64,000 nucleotides of DNA. It comes from Lepidostoma basale (taxonomy: Eukaryota > Arthropoda > Insecta > Trichoptera > Lepidostomatidae). This document shows, piece after piece, positions 41,097 through 51,985 of this stretch. Position numbers and translations under genes: made by a program. Position 1 is the first letter of the stretch, and every line of letters starts with the position of its first letter. The notes below the pieces were generated by a model. It worked only from the letters and a program-made list of their open reading frames with translations. It had not been told where the DNA came from and did not search any database. The stretch spans positions 310,001 through 374,000 of the forward strand of contig JAHDVF020001555.1 of assembly GCA_022606425.2 (NCBI GenBank), in the 5' to 3' direction.

Positions 41097-41835
41097 AACA
41101 ACAACAAACCATCACGCCGTTTCCCCGCAGGGGTAGGCAGAGAGAATGGACCGCCACACTACTCTATCCTGGCAAACCTCTCTAGCTTCCTCCACATTCA
41201 TACAACGAGTCATACACGCACGTCGATTCCTCCGACTTCTAACATGACCAACCTTTAAAATTTGATTAATTTGGTCATGCCATGTTTTCCTCGGTCTGCC
41301 TCGACTTCGTACCCCATTTACATCATTAACGTATACTTTCTTAACCATTCTTTCTCCATCCATGCGTTCCATATGTCCGAACCAACGCAGCGATCCTTTC
41401 ATAATTTTGTTCATAATACCTTCTTCCGCTCTACATTCCTTTCTTATATCAGCATTTGAGATTCTGTCGTATATCGTTCTACCACACATACGTCTTAGGG
41501 ACCTCATCTCTACCGCATTTATTCTACTCTCATCCTTCTTTTGCCAGTTCCATGCTTCGCTTCCATACATTAAGGTTGGGACCAGAACTCCATTGTGAAC
41601 GGCCGTTTTCGCTTTCATTGATAAATTCTTGTTTCCAATAACTATTTTTAAAGCTCCATTCACTTTGTTACCCGCACCAACCCTTCTTTCGACGTCACTA
41701 TCCGTTCGGGCATCTGCTGTGAACATACTACGTAAATACACAAATTCCCTCACCTGTTCCAAGTTTTCTTCGTTCACACTTATATTACAAACTGTCATTT
41801 GCTCTTCCCTTTCGAAAACCATCACCTTCATTACA
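41097..41835 (-). mobile_element. LINE-A best-preserved 3' half (TGC sub-type, GTT tail)
   Basis: Minus open frame of 239 codons (41831 to 41112) with no interruption: KVMVFEREEQMTVCNISVNE, NLEQVREFVYLRSMFTADAR, KTAVHNGVLVPTLMYGSEAW, SLRRMCGRTIYDRISNADIR, IMNKIMKGSLRWFGHMERMD, RSRGRPRKTWHDQINQILKV, RRNRRACMTRCMNVEEAREV and SAYPCGETA. It starts just after where the RT palm would end, so it is 5'-truncated. The tail complement is (AAC)n, 41090-41108. It is 98-99% identical to 47590-47815, indicating recent activity. Confidence 0.9.
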
Positions 41836-42249
41836 ATGGATTGTAAATTGTATTATAGCTTACATATTCATTTATAACGTTTGAAAAAAAATTGTACTTT
41901 TGTTTTTATTATTACTGAATTAAAATATAATATTTTGTAGTTCTTGGTCCGTAAGGTTGGCATCGCCTTATTCGGTTTTCCCCATCCATATAGCTACTAA
42001 AGTCTGGAATCAAACAAAACAATTTTTCGATTCCAGTATTGAAAGACATCGTGATTTTTTTACACTGTCATCGCCAGGAATCGAACACGGGACCTTCGGC
42101 GTGGCATTCATGCATGTTGCCACTATGCCACGAAGGCCGTTCTTCTTTTATATTTAATGATACATTATTGTTGCAATGAACAATGTGTAGTAGCTACGCA
42201 GCACCGGTAAGTGAGGTTTAATACATGTCGAGAGAAATAAACTCAGATA
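41836..42249. other. Unassigned, with a SINE head
   Basis: 42055-42145 is a decayed tRNA-SINE head on minus ('aggaatcgaacacggg', 'gccacgaaggccg'). Otherwise AT-rich. Confidence 0.55.
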
Positions 42250-43126
42250 CAGTAGACGCTCTCTTAACCGGTCAGGGCCGGATAACGAAAAAGCCGGTTA
42301 AAGAGAAAGTAGTGAAAAACATATTTAAAAAAACACTTTCACAAGGAAGAAAAATAAAACATTTTTTTCAAAACACTAAGAAAACAGAAATTTTATTCTG
42401 TATTAGAAATTCACACATTAATAATTAACATTTCACAAACTGTAAAAAATATGTACAGGAAAAAGCCACACATCACTATAAAAAAAATTAAAAAGTAGGC
42501 CTACAATGGATTTAAAATATTCTGTTATTTTCTGTTGCTTCTTGTGTTGAATCGACTTTTTAAAAGCGTAGTCACGCCATTTCTTTATGCAACATTACAA
42601 ATACTGCAGTAGAATCCTTCTGCTGCTGTAGATGTAATGTTCAAAAAGAAATATTTTTTTGTGAATGTATACTTATACTTGTATACGAATACTGGATTTC
42701 ACCCATGGTGGGTGATTAATTATAAATTAATCTCCATAGATGGCGTTAGTGTGTGGATTATATAGATTAATCTTAAAAAGATTAACATATGTAATCAAAT
42801 CTACATAGATGGTGTATTGAAACTGACATGTGAAGATAAGCATAGATTTGTAGCATATATACAACATCCAAAAAATTGTCTTACATGGTCATAAAGAAAT
42901 AGGTGGAATGGGGAATGTTGTAATTACATAAAGCGTGCGCTTAACCCAACCAATGACAGGTCATAAGTCCTGTAAACACCTTGATCAACCATATTCAGTT
43001 TCCAGTTTGCATCTTCGTTTCTATTGAGATACAATTAAATTTCAAAAAGAAAGCCTAGACTTTCTAGAAGAGGCCGGTTAAAGCGGTGGGACGGTTAAAG
43101 CAGCGCCGGTTAAGAGAGCGTCTACT
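42250..43126. mobile_element. Pogo/Tigger-like element, non-autonomous
   Basis: TA precedes CAGTAGACGCTCTCTTAACC at 42250, and the complement ends at 43126, followed by TA. Internal 'ccggttaaag' repeats lie near both ends. This TIR form and the TA duplication fit Tc1/mariner superfamily pogo-type elements. No transposase is present. A Repeat B copy is inserted at about 42720-43035. Confidence 0.75.
42720..43035 (+). mobile_element. Repeat B retroposon
   Basis: 'catagatggcgttagtgtgt' to 'ctattgagatacaattaa', with 'gggaatgttgtaattacat' and 'caatgacaggtcataagtcc'. Confidence 0.8.
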
Positions 43127-44234
43127 GTAAATGAAAAATAAAAACTGTTTTGCTTTCCAAAATAAGGAATCAATATGTATTGTAGATATGAATTGTATAT
43201 TAAAATTAATTTAATTAAACGAGTTGTATAACTGTAGATATATAATTTAGTATAATATGTATGTATAATTATAAATATTTAAAATAAACTTTTTCTGTAC
43301 CATTAAAAAATACATATTCCATTACAAACTTCAGAACAGCGCTAAGGAAATGACATATTTCATTTAAGGACGCAAGAATTCTTCTTCTGCAGCCTTCTTT
43401 CTTCCACTGCCTCTTCCATTTCTTTCCATTCATCCCTGTTTTGTCCATTCCACATCCAAATTGCATTATTTGATGGTACAGAAAACTGATTTGTATTGTG
43501 ATCATGTAAGTCTAGTCATTATAGTGTATAGTTAATAATAAATAAATCGATTTACTTTTAAGGCGATACATACTGTACAATGAAATTGTTGAAATGGGAT
43601 TTCTTAAATCAATGTTTGTTAACCATATTGAATAAATCGCTCCCTTTACCACTGTTAAATTATCCACCGCCCACACCAACAAAAAAACGAAATTAAAAAT
43701 TTACACTTTACTCTATGCAGGCTGTATTTTATGCAAAGGATTTCGTACTACAAATAAAAAAATGGTGTGGTTATTGTAATTGATGCCAACTAGTTTCGCT
43801 TGGACCCAAGCATCATCAGGGCAGTTGTATACACATTGTTCTGAGGGATCTCATATCACGCAATTATCATACATTTTTTGTTATTTGCACTTTCAAGCCC
43901 AATTGCGTTAATGCGAACGTCGCGACGTTCGACTGACGCGTCGGTCATATTTAAATAGGTTTTTCTTGATTTTTGTTCCATTTACATTTATTAACGAATG
44001 CTTTATTTTGTTTTATTTATTTATATATTAATGTAACTTTGATAGTATTTATTTTTGTACACATTTAACTTTATTTTTTGCAGATTAAAATTATATTTTT
44101 ATTCGTTCCACTTACTCTCATTATAAAGAAAATTGAGTTAATGGAAAAATATAGAAGTGATCTTTCGTTATTTGTCAACCCAGAATTTTCTGCGTCTTCT
44201 TTCCACCATCCTTCTCCTATTCTGTATCTCAACC
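43127..44234. other. Mostly unassigned
   Basis: 43378-43470 is a (TTC)n-led LINE 3' scrap (-). 43740-43815 is a half fold-back ('aactagtttcgcttgg', 'gcatcatcagg'). 43895-43945 is a short CG-rich patch. No gene. Confidence 0.45.
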
Positions 44235-44500
44235 CCATTGCTATTATTATTATTATTATTATTTTATTGAATAGCTCGTTACATCATCAAAGCGCGAGCC
44301 TAATCAATGTAAAGGGTGTATCTATCATATTGATTCTCGTGACATGTGAGAGGTAGCTAATCTATCGCCCTTTTATTGTCACGTGAATTCTGCACCAGAC
44401 CAAAGGCAGTGTGACAATCACACTGCCATCGCCGGGAATCGAACTCGGAACCTTCGAGGTGGCAGTCAAAGTACTTTTCACTCAGCCACAAAGGTCGCTG
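44235..44500 (-). mobile_element. tRNA-derived SINE
   Basis: (ATT)n tail complement at 44241-44265, body with 'tcaatgtaaagggtgt' and 'acatgtgagaggtagctaat', head with B box complement 'ggaatcgaactc' and A-box region 'cactcagccacaaagg'. Confidence 0.85.
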
Positions 44501-44504
44501 TGTC

Positions 44505-45005
44505 GGTCCCCACCCAAGACCACAGTTCTCTTTCGACCAACTTTCGATTTCATCACTTTCGATCAATATTATATCCTCAAGAAGAATATTTATAACTCTG
44601 TACCCAGCCACGAGTTCTGTGACTTAGTTTGGTTAAATTGAAAATGGTCCTAAATGGTGATTCAATGTTTCCCACCCGGAACAACTGGCACACATCCAAG
44701 GCCACTCGTTTCTGTACCAAAAGAAGGCAACTTCCTGTCACCATTCCTCGGTCTCCACCGATGATTTCACCCCCTGTACAAAAAGCCACCCCCGACCCCT
44801 CCACACTCCTCCCTACTCGGGTAATCAATTTCAAATGTTAGATCCAAACCACCACATCCTCCAAGAAACCCTCCTCTCACTATCCAACAATATCCAACCT
44901 CAACATCCAAGAAAACAATTTCCAAGATGTGGTGGACCAATAGCCTCCAGGCTGTTACTCCCGATAAGACAATATCAAAGATTTTGTATAAAATAAAATA
45001 AAATA
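44505..45005 (+). repeat. Repeat M
   Basis: 'ccccacccaagaccac', a C-rich body and a 3' end with a (TAAAA)n tail at about 44985-45005. The A-rich tail suggests a retroposon. The body matches 34999-35330 in reverse complement. Confidence 0.6.
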
Positions 45006-45243
45006 AACATTCTTTTTTCAAAATGCTTAATTTTTGTTTTATTGGAGATAATGTAAGGTAACAAAAATGTTCTAAAATTGAAACAATATGAAGCAGTCTA
45101 TATAAGCTAAAATTTGATATAAAATGAATAAGTTTGCTATGTAGGAAATGTGAAAAATAATGTGTAATATAAACTATTGAGAATAAAATGTATCAACGAA
45201 ATACAAACGTTTTTTATTTATTTATTATGTTTTATATATTATT
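45006..45243. other. No recognisable feature
   Basis: AT-rich. Confidence 0.4.
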
Positions 45244-45455
45244 CAGGGTGCGGCAGTATAACTTCCCTTTTTTCAAAACATTTTAAGTTATCTTGAACAT
45301 CCGTTCAAAAAGTAGGCCTCAACGGCAAACGCACGCTTCTCACTGTTCCAACGCATGATGCCGACTTAATCTCGAACGAGTCCACTAGCATTCAGCTACA
45401 TCAACTGACTAAATGCCGCGCATTTTAAAAAAGGAAGTTATGCTGCCGCACCCTG
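45244..45455. mobile_element. MITE with CAGGGTGCGGCA ends
   Basis: A 212-bp element. 'cagggtgcggcagtataact' on the left and its near-perfect complement on the right, about 28 bp each. It contains 'aagtaggcctcaacggc'. The superfamily is unclear because the flanking duplication is not convincing. Confidence 0.7.
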
Positions 45456-45514
45456 TATATCATGAATTAAAATTAAAATTAAAAAAAATGAGACAGAATG
45501 GTCAAGTGCTATAT

Positions 45515-45814
45515 TTGGTCCATATTGCTATACGGAGTGGAGACCTGGACCCTCAATGTGAACACAATAAACCGTATAGAAGCACTTGAAATGTGGCTCC
45601 ATCGCAGAATGTTGCGGATCTCATGGAATGATATAGTCACCAACATGAGGTGCTACATAGAGCCAGAGTAGGAAGAGAATTGTTGTCTGATGTGAAGTCT
45701 AGAAAGATGGCATATTTGGGACACATTCTCCGCAACGAGAAATACGATCTGCTGCACCTCATCATGAAAGAGAAGATCGAGGGTTGGCGCGGTATGGCAC
45801 TCTATAAATTATTC
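45515..45814 (+). mobile_element. LINE-C C-terminal fragment
   Basis: 'acctggaccctcaatgtgaa', then MLHRARVGRELLSDVKSRKM, AYLGHILRNEKYDLLHLIMK and EKIEGWRG. Same family as 12607 and 18310. Confidence 0.75.
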
Positions 45815-46215
45815 AAATTACTATTATTATTATTATTTATTTATTTATTCAGTAAGGGCAGCATACAGCGATATCAATATATTAATTAAGAAACATTAAG
45901 AAAAATAATAAATAAAGCCAATTATTATACATGCTACCACAAATACAATAAACAGTTAATTGAATTTAAGCTAAGGCTAAATACGGTCAAACAAAATGAT
46001 TGAGAGTTAAATATAATAAAAGTAGTAGAAATAAGAACAAAATTAAAAGTAACATATTATAATATCATGTAACATTATGGTCTCATCCACGCCGAAAGGT
46101 TGCTCCTATCGCTTTTTTGAAGTTTCGTTCGTTCAAGTGGAAAACATCGATGTCTCCAAAATACTTGTTTAAGTTGTCACAAATCCTGTACATTATGTAT
46201 TGGTCATAAAGAAAA
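45815..46215 (-). mobile_element. Jockey/CR1-like LINE 3' end, decayed
   Basis: (TTTA)n tail complement at 45830-45850, then a 3' UTR. Antisense remnants such as YFGDIDVFHLNERN-type sequence at 46100-46180 are readable only with frame shifts. Confidence 0.5.
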
Positions 46216-46451
46216 TGACGTAAATATACCGATTTGCAATAAAACCTGACTACATAACGCTTAGTTCATTTAGAAGTTTTCAGTATTAACCCGTGATCAA
46301 GCTATTTGGAAAATACTAAGAAAGTTTCCCATTAACACTTGCTTTACGGTGCTAGATTCGTCCATTATCCACGGTGCTGTTTTCTGAGTGTCCAGTTTAA
46401 AATGTACGTTAAATACAAATAAAAATATATTTGTTATCATAGCAAAAAAGC
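46216..46451. other. No recognisable feature
   Basis: Mixed single-copy sequence. Confidence 0.35.
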
Positions 46452-46789
46452 TAAAATGGCAGTGCACAATGGTATTCTTTTACCGACTCTCATGTACGAA
46501 AATCAAGTATAGAACTAGCAAAAGAAGGATGAAAGTAAAATAAATGCAATAGAAATGAGATCTCTTAGACGAATGTGTGAATACTCTGTGTATGATAGAG
46601 TTGTGAACGAATGAAAGCATTATGAACAAAATAATGAAAGGATCATTTTGATGGTTTGGATACACGTAAAGAATTAACGAAGAAATAATGGTAAAAAAAG
46701 TGTATGTTAACGATGTAAACGGAACTAGGAATAGAGAAAGACCAAGGAAAATGTGACACGATCAAATAAATCAAATGTTATTATTATTA
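46452..46789 (+). mobile_element. LINE-A internal fragment
   Basis: MAVHNGILLPTLMYE to RRMCEYSVYDR and GSF-WFGYT, with stops, ending at the HDQINQ segment. The 3' end is missing. Confidence 0.75.
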
Positions 46790-47149
46790 TTATTTTCATC
46801 TCTTAAGAGTAGCAAAAATGAGAACATTGCGACCTATTATGGGGAGAACCCTTAGAGATAGGATACCCAATGAAGAAATTCGCAAATCCTGCAAAATTGA
46901 AGACATTGTGAAATGGAGTAGGTAGGCAAACACGACGATTCTGGAGGGACCACATCGAGAGAATGGATCCAGCAAGAATTCCTAATATCGTGATGCACGA
47001 GACTCCAGAGGGCCGTCGATCAGGTCGTCAGGTCGACCAGGACGACCACCAAAGAGATGGAGAGAAGGCTGGTCGTCTTCATCACAGGAAGAAAGTTGAT
47101 ATCCTGCATAAACAGATCGCAAGGTCTACAATCAGAAGAAGAAGAAGAT
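46790..47149 (+). mobile_element. LINE-H 3' end
   Basis: RVAKMRTLRPIMGRTLRDRI, EEIRKSCKIEDIVKWS, then by frameshift MDPARIPNIVMHETPEGRRS, and (GAA)n at 47137-47149. Complementary in content to the 25796 copy. Confidence 0.75.
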
Positions 47150-47392
47150 GATTATTTTGTTCAATCGTTCTTTACATCATGACGGCATGAGCCAAATCGA
47201 CGTAAAAACTATTACCTATAGTAATTCTCGTGACATGTGATAGGTAGCTAATCCATCGCCATTTTATTGTCACGTGAATCCTACACCAGACCAAAGACAG
47301 TGTAACAATCACACTGCCCTCGCCGGGAATCGAACCCGGAACCTTCGGGGTGGCAGTCAATGCAGTTACCACTCGGCCACGAAGGTCGTCAA
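47150..47392 (-). mobile_element. tRNA-derived SINE, best copy
   Basis: Tail at 47150-47160, body 'catgacggcatgagccaaat', head with B box complement 'ggaatcgaacc' at 47326-47336 and A box complement 'accactcggcca' at 47369-47380. Spacing and boxes are intact, so pol III transcription is plausible. Confidence 0.85.
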
Positions 47393-47589
47393 AAATATAT
47401 AAAAAATTAATAAGTATCGGATCAAACACGAGACAATAACTTATGTCTGCGATGTTGAAGACATAGTTTCGTGAAGTAGGAGCAGAAGGCGCTTTTAGAG
47501 GGGTTCTATGGAGCGCTTGGAATATACCAGACTTTCAAAAAGTGTAATAAGTGAAGAACCCAACAGCAAGAGGCTACCAGGAAGAGGCT
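47393..47589. other. No recognisable feature
   Basis: Short LINE-H-like scrap possible near 47440-47500, otherwise unassigned. Confidence 0.3.
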
Positions 47590-47815
47590 ACCCGTTTCCC
47601 CGCAGGGGTAGGCAGAGAGAATGGACCGCCACACTACTCTATCCTGGCAAACCTCTCTAGATTCCTCCACATTCATACAACGAGTCATACACGCACGTCG
47701 ATTCCTCCGACTTCTAACATGACCAACCTTTAAAATTTGATTAATTTGGTCATGCCATGTTTTCCTCGGTCTGCCTCGACTTCGTACCCCATTTACATCA
47801 TTAACGTATACTTTC
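47590..47815 (-). mobile_element. LINE-A 3' part (TGC sub-type), lacking tail
   Basis: Starts inside the hairpin ('cgtttccccgcaggggtagg') and runs to 'acgtatactttct'. Nearly identical to 41112-41340; I count one difference by eye. Confidence 0.85.
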
Positions 47816-47864
47816 TAAATTTATGATTTAAAAAATAAATAAATTGAAATTGAAATAAATTGAA

Positions 47865-48030
47865 TTCTTCCTTTTCAAATACCATAACTTTAGACTTTGA
47901 CACGTTCATCACAAGGTCATTCTCCGTCGTCTATGCTGTCAGCGATTAAAACAGCGTCGTTTGCAAATAACAAACAGCTGATGGACATATCGTTCATTTT
48001 CGCACCAGCGTTTATCCCATCTAATTATTT
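47865..48030 (-). mobile_element. LINE-A RT fragment
   Basis: Antisense of the ISCLLFANDAVLIAD palm region and NVSKSKVMVFEKEE, so the palm motif here is FAND, a decayed catalytic site. Confidence 0.75.
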
Positions 48031-48064
48031 CATAAGCTAAGAAGCAGCAGTAGTGTGATATATA

Positions 48065-48355
48065 AAAAATAATGTAGGAACACACGTCTTGCCCGCGCGA
48101 CAGTCCGGGATCACCGTGGAGCGAGTGTTATCCTGAAGTTCCTAAGTGTGAAAGGCCTCACGTCTGGTCCTGTCGGATTCTGTATAAGATCTCCCATTAC
48201 CCGCGACCAGGGGGCGGAGGGGGCTCCGCTCCCGCCCGAGGCAGGGGCCCAATTAGCAATCAAGAGCGCCCGGAGACTCTACCTGCCTCTGTCATCTGAC
48301 AGAGACGAATTAGAACAACGGTTTTTTGCCCATCTGCTAAATTAATTTACAATTT
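48065..48355. other. GC-rich single-copy island
   Basis: Strongly GC-rich against the background ('ggggcggagggggctccgct'). A 65-codon + frame (48148-48345) has no recognised motif. It could be an exon or a regulatory element of an unseen gene. Confidence 0.35.
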
Positions 48356-48364
48356 TTTTATAAA

Positions 48365-49290
48365 AGATGAAAGTAGAATAAATGCAGTAGAAATGAAATC
48401 CCATAAGCGAACTAAATAACTAATAATACTACTTAATAATAATTAATAATTAATAATCTTACTTGCAGACAACTAGCATGAACTCCTGATAAATAGTATG
48501 TATGAGGTATGCATGCGAAATTATCTGATGATGAATGTTAATAAGTCCAAGGTAATGATTTTTGAAAAATAAGAAATCGTGACGGTCTGCAACATTAACG
48601 TGAATGTGAAAATTTGGACCAAGTAGATGAGTTCGTGTATTTAGGTAGTATGTTTACAAAATTTGGGCGAGTGGAGAAGGATATTGAAAGAAGGGTTAGG
48701 CAGGCAACAAAGTGAATGGTGCACTTAAAATTGTCATTGCAAACAAAAACCTATCCAAAAAAGCTAGAATGGCAGTGCACAGTGGTGTTCTTCTACCGAC
48801 CCTTATGTATGAAAGCGAAGCATAGAACTGGAAAAAGAAGGATGAAAGTAGAAGAAATGCAGTAGGTAGAAATGAGATCTCTTAGACGAATGTGCGGATA
48901 CTCTGTATATGATAGGGTGTCAAATGAAAATATAAGAAGTCGTTGCGAATGATGGTGTTATGAACAAAATAATGAAAGGATCATTAAGATGGTTTGGACA
49001 TAAGAAAAGAATAAATGAAAAAGAATGGTAAAAAAATTATAAGTTAACGATGTAAATGGAACCAGAAACAGAGAAAGACCGAGGAAAACGTGGCACGATC
49101 AAATAAATCAAATATTGAATGTCGGCCATGTGAGAAGTCGGAGAAATAGACGCGCGTGCATAACACGATGTATGAATGTTGTGAAAGCGAGGGAAATATG
49201 TCAGGAAAGAAAAGTGTGGCAGTCCATTCTTTCTGCCTACCTCTTCCGAGAGTCGGCGTGATGGTTAGTAAGTTAGTTAGTTAACTTTTA
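48365..49290 (+). mobile_element. LINE-A 3' half (TTC sub-type)
   Basis: From LVNSMYEVCMRN through NLDQVDEFVYLGSMFT, KMAVHSGVLLPTLMYE, SLRWFGH and RNRERPRKTWHDQINQIL to LSAYLFRESA, with several frameshifts, stop and (GTTA)n. Covers the region right after the RT palm. Confidence 0.85.
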
Positions 49291-49324
49291 AAGCGCCGTT
49301 TTTGTGATGTAATCAGATTTTCGT

Positions 49325-49610
49325 GATCGGTTAGACAGTTTAATTGAATAATAAGTATTAAATTGGGTATGAAATATGAAAAAGATGGGTCATTTATGCA
49401 TCTTAGGTATGAAGGGAGATCGTTCCAAGCTGATGTTCCGGCTACTGCAAAAGCTCGATCCCCGAAATTTGTACTGGGGCATCCCATCGGCTCGACTTAT
49501 TTTTTTTTATTTTTTTATTTTTTTTATTATCATTGTGACTCCGAGATCTCGCACGCGATCTGAGTTAGATAATCTTGTGTTATTAATAAAATAGTCATGA
49601 TTGTGCGGGT
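49325..49610 (-). mobile_element. CR1/Jockey-like LINE fragment
   Basis: The minus strand encodes TNFGDRAFAVAGTSAWNDLP near the C-terminus. Further upstream, across a frame break, it reads LSNSDRVRDLGVTMI, the post-palm segment. The middle is deleted. Confidence 0.65.
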
Positions 49611-49844
49611 TGATTTTACGAGAAAACGAATCTTATTTTTATCTTCCTATTGCAGAGGAGTTCGCCGAGCGAAGTGTGGATTTCCTTGGATTTAGGTTTT
49701 CCGTTATACAGAGTTCAGATATATAACTTGGTGCCATTCCATGTAGCGCTTTGAAGACTGTCCAGCAGAGGTTACCTGAATTCTTTCTGGACTTGTAAGC
49801 CAGTGAAGTTCTTTGTGATGTTGTGTTATATAGGATTTGTAAAC

Positions 49845-50150
49845 ACTGTAAGCATCCTACCTAAATATACAAACTCATCTACTTGTTACAGATTTTCACC
49901 ATTTATGCTGATGTTGCAGACTGTCATGATTTCTTATTTTATTAATATCATGAACTTTGACTTATTCACATTCATCATTAGATCATTTTGCATGGATACC
50001 TCATACATACTATTCACCAGGACTTGTAGTTCATGCTCGTTGTCTGCAAGTAGGACAGCGTCATCCGCATACAATAGACAGCTTACTGACACTCCGCTCA
50101 TTTTGACACCTATATCCAACCGTTTCAGCTCTTTCATACACTTACACACA
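49845..50150 (-). mobile_element. LINE-A RT fragment with intact YADD
   Basis: Minus open frame: CMKELKRLDIGVKMSGVSVS, CLLYADDAVLLADNEHELQV and NSMYEVSMQNDLMMNVNKS. The palm catalytic pair is intact, unlike the copy at 815-2660. Confidence 0.85.
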
Positions 50151-50235
50151 CATACACCAAAGACAGTGTGACAATCATACTGCCATCGCCGAGAATCGAA
50201 CCCAGGACTCGAACTCTGCCACGAATGTCGTCACT
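50151..50235 (-). mobile_element. tRNA-derived SINE head
   Basis: 'ccaaagacagtgtgacaat' and B box complement 'gaatcgaaccc', 3' body missing. Confidence 0.7.
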
Positions 50236-50651
50236 TGTCCATACATAGATTAAAAGTCCATGGGGACATTACGCAACCCTGTTCCAGTTTACAAATCCAT
50301 AACTGATTTTTTTATTAACATTTTTAATAGAAAGAAATAAGTATATTTAAAAAATATATTTTAATCGTTTTTACCTAATGCGACCCTGGCTCGTAGAAGA
50401 AGAGAAGACGCCTTTTAAACTGTTTACTTTTCCACTAGGTGCGCGAGCGGGACAACGCACTACCAGACAATGCTGATTGTATGGGTGCATCCCCCTCCAA
50501 CGAAATCGACTTGAAACATGATACGATCAGACACCGATATATGGAAATTTTAAACCCCGTAGTAAAGTGTGATAACCATCAAAAATAAATATTTTAAAAT
50601 ATTATAATAGAAAAGCTTTATTTAAAAAATCAATACCATTTTTTTTTACAT
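50236..50651. other. Mostly unassigned
   Basis: 50390-50580 is a mixed-composition single-copy stretch. No gene. Confidence 0.35.
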
Positions 50652-50810
50652 TTTTTATGAGATTATCGCGATAACTGTTTCGCCAACTTAAGTTGTTCAG
50701 AAAAGACTAATAACTTAGGTATTTTATTTATAATCGTTGTCTGTTTCATCTGAAGATGCCAACATAAATTGGGGAAACAGCTGTCGCGACAATCTCATAA
50801 AAATAAATAA
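50652..50810. repeat. Group Q fold-back element
   Basis: 'tttttatgagattatcgcga' and the complement at 50790. Inner 'gaagatgccaacataaattgg' and 'gaaacagctgtcgcgac'. Confidence 0.7.
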
Positions 50811-51129
50811 TGACATATGTAATAACAGTCATTTTTTAAAGAAAATACTTGTTTTATTCATATCATATTATAGAAACAAATGATAACCAGTCTACTACTT
50901 GTATAGTGAAGTAATCATCCACAGTTTCTTATAATTCTGCTTCATACATGATTTTCAATTAACTAACCTGTCAATGGTTATGCCGGTAGGTAGAGCAGTC
51001 TCAATCTTGACATTTTATGAATGTAAAGTTTAAACCAAGAATGCAGTATCTTAAATACTAACCATCCTCCCGAACGCCCTAAGTTTATCTCAGATTTATT
51101 ATAGAATAAAACAACTTAGAAAATGAATT
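50811..51129. other. Mostly unassigned
   Basis: 50965-51005 is a LINE-J scrap ('atggttatgccggtaggtag'). The rest is AT-rich. Confidence 0.4.
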
Positions 51130-51985
51130 ACATATATCAAAGAATTAATTGTAATTCAATAGAGACGAAGATGTAAATTATTTGGAAACAAAATATGGTG
51201 GTCGAGGCGTTTACAGGACTTATGACCTGTCATTGGTTGGGTTAGGCGATCGTTTTATGTAATACAACATTCCCCATTTCCGCCCTTCTTACGAACAACT
51301 ACGTCTGACGATTATTTTTGAAAGTTGTATATATGCTACATGTCTTTGAAAATGATGAAATACCGGTTTGTCTCAAAAGAAACGTCTACGACGTGTGTAT
51401 ACTGCCCATGATGACGGACTAGAGACGACAACTCTTACAGCAAAAAGTGTCCACAGGCTCAAGTGTACACAGAGCTCCATGGAAAGACAGATACTTGGTG
51501 TGAGCTTGCGTGACGGCATAAGGAATGAAGAAATCAGACGCCGTACCAGGGTTGCTGACGTCATGGACCGAGTGGCAAAATTGATGTGGCAATTGGTTAG
51601 ACTCTTGGCTAGACAGGGTGGCAACAGATGGGCACCCAGGATACTCAGTTGGAGACCATGGGCAAATAGGCGAAGTGTCTGAAGGTCAACGATGAGATGG
51701 ACCGATGATATTGTCAAAAGGGTTGGAAAATCTTGGATACAAAGGGGGCAGGATAGAGACGAGTGGAGGAAATTGGAAGAGGCCTATATCCAGCAGTGGA
51801 GGGAAGAAGGCTAGCAAAGAAGAAGAAAGAAGATATATGCTACCATGTTGAGAAACATTTCACATTTTTTATTTTAATCTACACTAGCGCCATCTATTGA
51901 GACTAGATGTAAGCATTAAGCATAAAATCTTTATTAATGTAATGTGAAAGGATATCAACCCAAATATCACACATTACTAGACAAC
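51130..51985 (-). mobile_element. Repeat B copy opened by LINE-E
   Basis: 3' end complement at about 51150, core 'gacctgtcattggttggg' at 51220-51240, up to 51339. Continues at 51833-51985 with 'gctaccatgttgagaaacat', 'cactagcgccatctattgag' and the 5' segment 'acattactagacaacgcc'. The longest version of Repeat B. Confidence 0.8.
51340..51832 (+). mobile_element. LINE-E C-terminal copy with 11-bp target duplication
   Basis: LETTTLTAKSVHRLKCTQSS, GVSLRDGIRNEEIRRRT, NRWAPRILSWRPWANRRSV, then a stop and decayed end, (GAA)n at 51820-51830. ATATATGCTAC flanks at 51329-51339 and 51833-51843. Confidence 0.85.

Noticed and set aside
47326..47392. tRNA gene
   Set aside because: A and B boxes are present, but no acceptor stem pairs and the same sequence with the same 3' body recurs seven times; it is a SINE head.
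48148..48345. Missing N-terminal exex exon
   Set aside because: GC-rich and open, but downstream of the last exon on the same strand and without any MNX N-terminal motif.
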